25,534 nucleotides of DNA, from assembly GCA_964467785.1 (NCBI GenBank), contig CAYXVB010000038.1, forward strand, positions 1-25,534, read 5' to 3'. Source of the stretch: CAYXVB01 sp964467785 (GTDB taxonomy: Bacteria; Bdellovibrionota; UBA1018). The notes below the pieces were generated by a model. The model made no database searches. It was not told the DNA's origin and worked only from the letters and a program-made list of their open reading frames with translations. Every line of letters starts with the position of its first letter. Within the stretch, counting starts at the first letter, position 1. The position numbers and the translations under genes are program-made. Shown here piece by piece: positions 22,681-25,534 of the stretch.

Positions 22681-23091
22681 ATGACTCAAGGCGCATCTGG
22701 CTTTCAGACGACGGACTCGACTACGCCTCAAGCACCCATCCTGGTGATTGAAGACGACATGGATATCCGCGAGACTTGCAGGCAGGTCCTTGAGTGCGAG
22801 GGTTACTCCGTCGTGACCGCCGCTAATGGCGCTCAAGGCATCGAGATTCTGCGCACTCCGGTTTATCCTGCACTGATCCTGCTCGACTTAATGATGCCCG
22901 TGATGAATGGCTGGGAGTTTCTCAAGGCCCGCAGCGGCGATCCGGCGTTGCAAGCCATCCCGGTGGTCGTTGTGACCGCGGCTGGATTGGCGGCCGGCGA
23001 GCAGCCGGCTTCGGTGCAAGGCTTTCTTCGAAAACCACTTGAGCTCGAAGATCTCCTCGAAGCCGTCAAGAGCGCCGCTCGTCTCCGTTAG
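22681..23091 (+). CDS. Single-domain response regulator (CheY-like receiver)
   Basis: The 136-residue protein is a lone receiver domain preceded by about 18 flexible residues. All phosphorylation residues are present: acidic pocket Glu24/Asp25/Asp26 (VIEDD), phosphoacceptor Asp69 (ILLDLMMPVMNGWEF), Thr99 (VVVTAAG) and Lys118 (FLRKPL). There is no output domain, so it should act by protein-protein contact or phosphate relay. ATG 22681 has GAGGAAG 4-5 bases upstream; a TTG at 22669 is less likely. No histidine kinase is nearby. Its TAG overlaps the TAA of the convergent ThiF-like gene within four bases. Unlike the two degenerate receivers at 12034 and 13893, this one looks fully active. Confidence 0.9.
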   Translation: MTQGASGFQTTDSTTPQAPILVIEDDMDIRETCRQVLECEGYSVVTAANGAQGIEILRTPVYPALILLDLMMPVMNGWEFLKARSGDPALQAIPVVVVTAAGLAAGEQPASVQGFLRKPLELEDLLEAVKSAARLR

Positions 23092-23996
23092 GCATTTCGT
23101 CCGGAGCTCACATTGGGGATTGAGCCGTTTTTCGGTTTCGAGCCGACCAGCTTCCGGAGCAGGGCGACTTTGAGGCGTTGCAGCGGATTGCGCCAGCCGA
23201 AAAACACGCGCCGGGTCTTGTAGGTATTCAGATAGGCGTCGTAATGGAGAGAAACCGGCGCGACCTTTACCTTGCCGCGGCCCAAGAGCAGCTTCAAGGC
23301 GGTGGCTCCGGCCACGCCGCCGCAAAGGTAGCCGCCGATCGGAGTCGATGAGACCTTCTGTTCGGCGAAGTTTACCCGGCTCCGGTCCACCGTGTAGTGC
23401 CGCTGGATCAGCGTGGGCGAAAGGCCCACAAGGAATCGGAACGCGTTCTCCTCGCGGGACAGCTCGGGCGAGATGCCGAAGTAATCCTGAAAGCTCATCG
23501 AATCGCGGGTGAAAACCAAGAGCGCCGCGCCCATGCCGATCGGCGCGACCGTGATCGCGGGGATCCCCAGTTTCTGGCAGCGGCCAAAGACGTGGTTTCG
23601 GATCTCCAGCGCGAAGAAATCCAGGCCGTCAAGGTACAGGTCGACGTCTTTGAGAAAGGCGTCCAGGTTCTCCGGGGTCACCCGTTCGGCGCTCGCCTCG
23701 ACTTCGGCTTCCGGATTGATGTCCAGGATGCGATCCCGGAGCACCTCGACTTTCTTTTTGCCGATGGAGGAGAGACCCGAACCGTTCTGGCGATTGAAGT
23801 TCACGACGTCAAAGGTGTCTGGATCCGTGATGCGGAACTTGCGCACGCCCAGGCGGGCGAGGACCTCGCAGTAATGTCCGCCCACGCCGCCCACGCCCGC
23901 GATCGCGACCCGGCGATTGGCCAATGTGCTGGCCTCGTCTTCCGTGATCCATCCTAGGGTTCGGGAAAAGGCGACATTACTCGAAAAGCTCGTCAT
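23088..23996 (-). CDS. ThiF/MoeB/E1-like adenylyltransferase-fold protein
   Basis: The 302-residue protein has the E1-superfamily Rossmann core: VAIAGVGGVGGHYCEVLARLGV (about 30-50), DPDTFDVVNFNRQNGSG with the Arg-containing ATP-binding segment, then KKKVEVLRDRILDINPEAEVE and a conserved VDLYLDGLDFF. I see no CxxC zinc pairs and no obvious catalytic Cys, so it resembles the ThiF-like halves of Rv1355c-type proteins rather than MoeB or ThiF themselves. Family members adenylate a C-terminal Gly of a ubiquitin-like partner or a small molecule; no such partner is visible here. A basic C-terminus (RLKVALLRKLVGSKPKNG) is notable. It lies 27 bases downstream of the TIGR02147-type regulator on the same strand. 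Confidence 0.75.
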   Translation of the reverse strand: MTSFSSNVAFSRTLGWITEDEASTLANRRVAIAGVGGVGGHYCEVLARLGVRKFRITDPDTFDVVNFNRQNGSGLSSIGKKKVEVLRDRILDINPEAEVEASAERVTPENLDAFLKDVDLYLDGLDFFALEIRNHVFGRCQKLGIPAITVAPIGMGAALLVFTRDSMSFQDYFGISPELSREENAFRFLVGLSPTLIQRHYTVDRSRVNFAEQKVSSTPIGGYLCGGVAGATALKLLLGRGKVKVAPVSLHYDAYLNTYKTRRVFFGWRNPLQRLKVALLRKLVGSKPKNGSIPNVSSGRNA

Positions 23997-24023
23997 GGGC
24001 AGATTATCCCTGTCGCCCCAAGT

Positions 24024-25166
24024 TCAAGCCAGTGGAGCGGGGAGTCGCGACGAAAAAGGAACCGTCTGTTCCGATTCTGTATCCAGGTCCGCCGGATGGG
24101 CGATCTCGGCGACGCCGAAGTGATGGAGCAGCAAGACACGGACATCTTGTTGCGGACCGGAGTCGGCTGCGACCAAAGAGAGGATCTCCTGTTGCGCCCG
24201 AAGGAGGACTGCCGTCGTTTTGCGGGCTGTTTCGTCAGACATGGGGAGGACATGGCAGGTCATCATTGAGGTGCTTCCGTCCGAGTTGACGGTCCGCGCT
24301 TCGCTGCGCGTCCACGCTCGCTCGGTCCAAAACTTCGCTTTGGCGCCGCTCTGGGCGGGATGGAGCCATTGGCTGCGGATCGGGTCGAAAGTGACGCGGT
24401 ACTTGCCGTCGTCCATGGCTTGCACCCGTTGAGTCCGGACCAGCTGGCTCCAGATCGACGCAAATCCTTTCAATTCGATGCCGAGTTTGCCGCAAAACCA
24501 CTCCGGATCATGACGGGCTTGGGTTTTGTATTCCTCGATGCAGAGCAGGCTTTCGATCGCGCATGCGATCGGCTGATGGCTTTCATCGTGGATTTTGTGG
24601 TGCTCCTCGGCGAACTCCCGGAGCAAAGGGGTCGTAGGCAAGGGGCGGCCGGGAGAGTCCAAGCCCAGCAGCTTCACGACAAAACTGGTTTTAAGTGCCG
24701 GCTGTCGCTCCATGAACGCGAGCAGCAGTTCGAGGCTCGGATAGACTTCGCCGGAGAAAACCCTTTTGAGCACCGAGGCATGCGATGCGAATTTCCTACT
24801 CAGCTCGCGCAAGGAAAGATCGGCGAGAAAGTAACGGCGAAGATGCTGAGGAAAGCCGTGGCAGCTGTCGAACCTTTCGGTGGCGCCGAAAAAAAAGACC
24901 TCGCGCAGGGTCTCACCAAGAGGCGCCCGGAGCGCCTCGCAGAGATCACAGAACTCGTCCCAGCGCAGTTCCTTGCGACCTGATTTCCAGCGACGGACCT
25001 GGTCGAAGTCATAGCCCAGGATTTCGCTGACCTCGCGGGTGGATCGATCCCCGACAAACGTTTCTAGAAGTTCCTTCTTTAGTGCCACGTAATCCACTCT
25101 ATTTTTATATTCAACCTGAGCCCGTCGCACAAGCGTCGGCCAGGCCGCCCGATCCTCCGAGGTCAT
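24024..25166 (-). CDS. TIGR02147/DUF4423-family regulator with HTH
   Basis: The best start is ATG 25166 (AGGAC just before it), giving 380 residues; ATG 25202 is possible, and ATG 25301 would add an unlikely low-complexity extension. Near the N-terminus STREVSEILGYDFDQVRRWKSGRKELRWDEFCDL looks like a lambda-repressor-type HTH. A second helical unit (LSLRELSRKFASHASVLKRVFSG) matches the domain typical of TIGR02147 proteins, and the C-terminal KFWTERAWTRSEARTVNSDGSTSMMTCHVLPMSDETARK resembles the DUF4423 end. This family is abundant in Fibrobacteres and Bdellovibrionota and supports the host assignment. It is longer than the usual 270 residues, with an extra N-terminal HTH. It precedes the ThiF-like gene by 27 bases and may regulate it. 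Confidence 0.7.
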   Translation of the reverse strand: MTSEDRAAWPTLVRRAQVEYKNRVDYVALKKELLETFVGDRSTREVSEILGYDFDQVRRWKSGRKELRWDEFCDLCEALRAPLGETLREVFFFGATERFDSCHGFPQHLRRYFLADLSLRELSRKFASHASVLKRVFSGEVYPSLELLLAFMERQPALKTSFVVKLLGLDSPGRPLPTTPLLREFAEEHHKIHDESHQPIACAIESLLCIEEYKTQARHDPEWFCGKLGIELKGFASIWSQLVRTQRVQAMDDGKYRVTFDPIRSQWLHPAQSGAKAKFWTERAWTRSEARTVNSDGSTSMMTCHVLPMSDETARKTTAVLLRAQQEILSLVAADSGPQQDVRVLLLHHFGVAEIAHPADLDTESEQTVPFSSRLPAPLA

Positions 25167-25259
25167 GTCCTGGTTCAACAGGGCTATTGCGCCAACAGAC
25201 ATTTGACGCGGAGGGCAGTCGAGCCGAGCGGCAGGCGATCTTGGGATGACGGAGTAGGA

Positions 25260-25289
25260 GCCCCGGCGCCAGTTGTTCCGGGCCGGGGC
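25260..25289. repeat. GC-rich inverted repeat upstream of the TIGR02147-type gene
   Basis: GCCCCGGC (25260-25267) pairs with GCCGGGGC (25282-25289) around a 14-base loop. No T-run follows on either strand, so it is not a canonical terminator. It lies in the spacer (25167-25315) between the partial upstream gene and the regulator and could be a leader structure or operator. Confidence 0.4.
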
Positions 25290-25315
25290 AAGATTGGGCA
25301 TTCTTTCGGGTCTGT

Positions 25316-25534
25316 TTACATCTGTCGCAGATTCACGCAGTCGATATCCGATTCCTCGATTGCCGACAGCAGGTGCACCCGGGCACGAACCGGAAGTTTG
25401 GTCCGGGGCGACAGCGTCAGGAAGGTATGGAACTCCGTGTCGTCGATCTCAATCATGCCGTTGAAGAACGGCGTGTAGATCGAGGTGCTGTCCTCGCCAA
25501 AGATCTCTTCGCCCGCGATCGAGCCGTCGAGCTT
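25316..25534 (-). CDS. C-terminal fragment of an unidentified protein
   Basis: On the minus strand an open frame enters from the window edge and ends at TAA (25318-25316), giving 72 residues: KLDGSIAGEEIFGEDS..., then TPFFNGMIEIDDTEFHTFLTLSPRTKLPV and a terminal VHLLSAIEESDIDCVNLRQM. The start is outside the window. Composition and codon use look like real coding sequence (GC-rich third positions, no low complexity). The piece has a mixed beta/alpha pattern and no recognisable motif. It is transcribed toward the TIGR02147-type regulator, 149 bases away. Confidence 0.6.
   Translation of the reverse strand, partial: KLDGSIAGEEIFGEDSTSIYTPFFNGMIEIDDTEFHTFLTLSPRTKLPVRARVHLLSAIEESDIDCVNLRQM

Overview
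The window is dense, high-GC (about 60% by eye) chromosomal DNA from a Gram-negative (diderm) bacterium. CMP-KDO synthesis genes (kdsA, kdsB, kdsC) imply LPS, and psd implies phosphatidylethanolamine. Several families common in predatory and environmental Bdellovibrionota occur together: a TIGR02147/DUF4423-type regulator, a DUF4105 secreted protein, an HNH protein with a long helical N-terminus, a bactofilin and a TPR/winged-helix regulator. I infer a Bdellovibrionota (or neighbouring 'delta-proteobacterial') genome, probably a metagenome scaffold because a 10-N gap is present. No tRNA, rRNA, CRISPR array, IS element or prophage was seen.

Layout. 11-488 (-): small secreted protein interrupted by the N gap. 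637-5703 (+): nitroreductase-like protein, NAD-dependent epimerase, and an M16 peptidase pair whose catalytic member carries an in-frame TAG. 5728-10458 (-): trypsin-like protease, TPR/winged-helix regulator, small secreted protein, a strong hairpin terminator, then a large DUF4105 protein. 10587-11962 (-): bactofilin plus an overlapping single-pass membrane protein. These face, across 71 bp, a plus-strand operon at 12034-16603: pseudo-receiver/coiled-coil protein, pseudo-receiver/GGDEF protein, calcineurin-like phosphoesterase. 16635-17558 (-): HNH endonuclease. 17791-22630 (+): kdsB, pyrG, kdsA, kdsC, psd. 22681-23091 (+): stand-alone response regulator. 23088-25166 (-): ThiF/E1-like protein and TIGR02147-type regulator. 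25316-25534 (-): C-terminal end of an unidentified gene running off the window.

How the genes work together. The KDO block is a coherent pathway: KdsA makes KDO-8-P, KdsC dephosphorylates it, PyrG supplies CTP and KdsB activates KDO with that CTP. Only the arabinose-5-phosphate isomerase step is missing locally. The most promising undescribed system is the divergent bactofilin/membrane-protein versus pseudo-receiver-coiled-coil/GGDEF/phosphoesterase locus. It would couple a cytoskeletal scaffold to two receiver domains that lack the phosphoacceptor Asp and to c-di-GMP synthesis; this coupling is inferred. A second candidate unit is the protease-regulator pair at 8122-10458, joined by an abutting TGA/ATG junction. 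No stretch over 300 bases lacks a gene.
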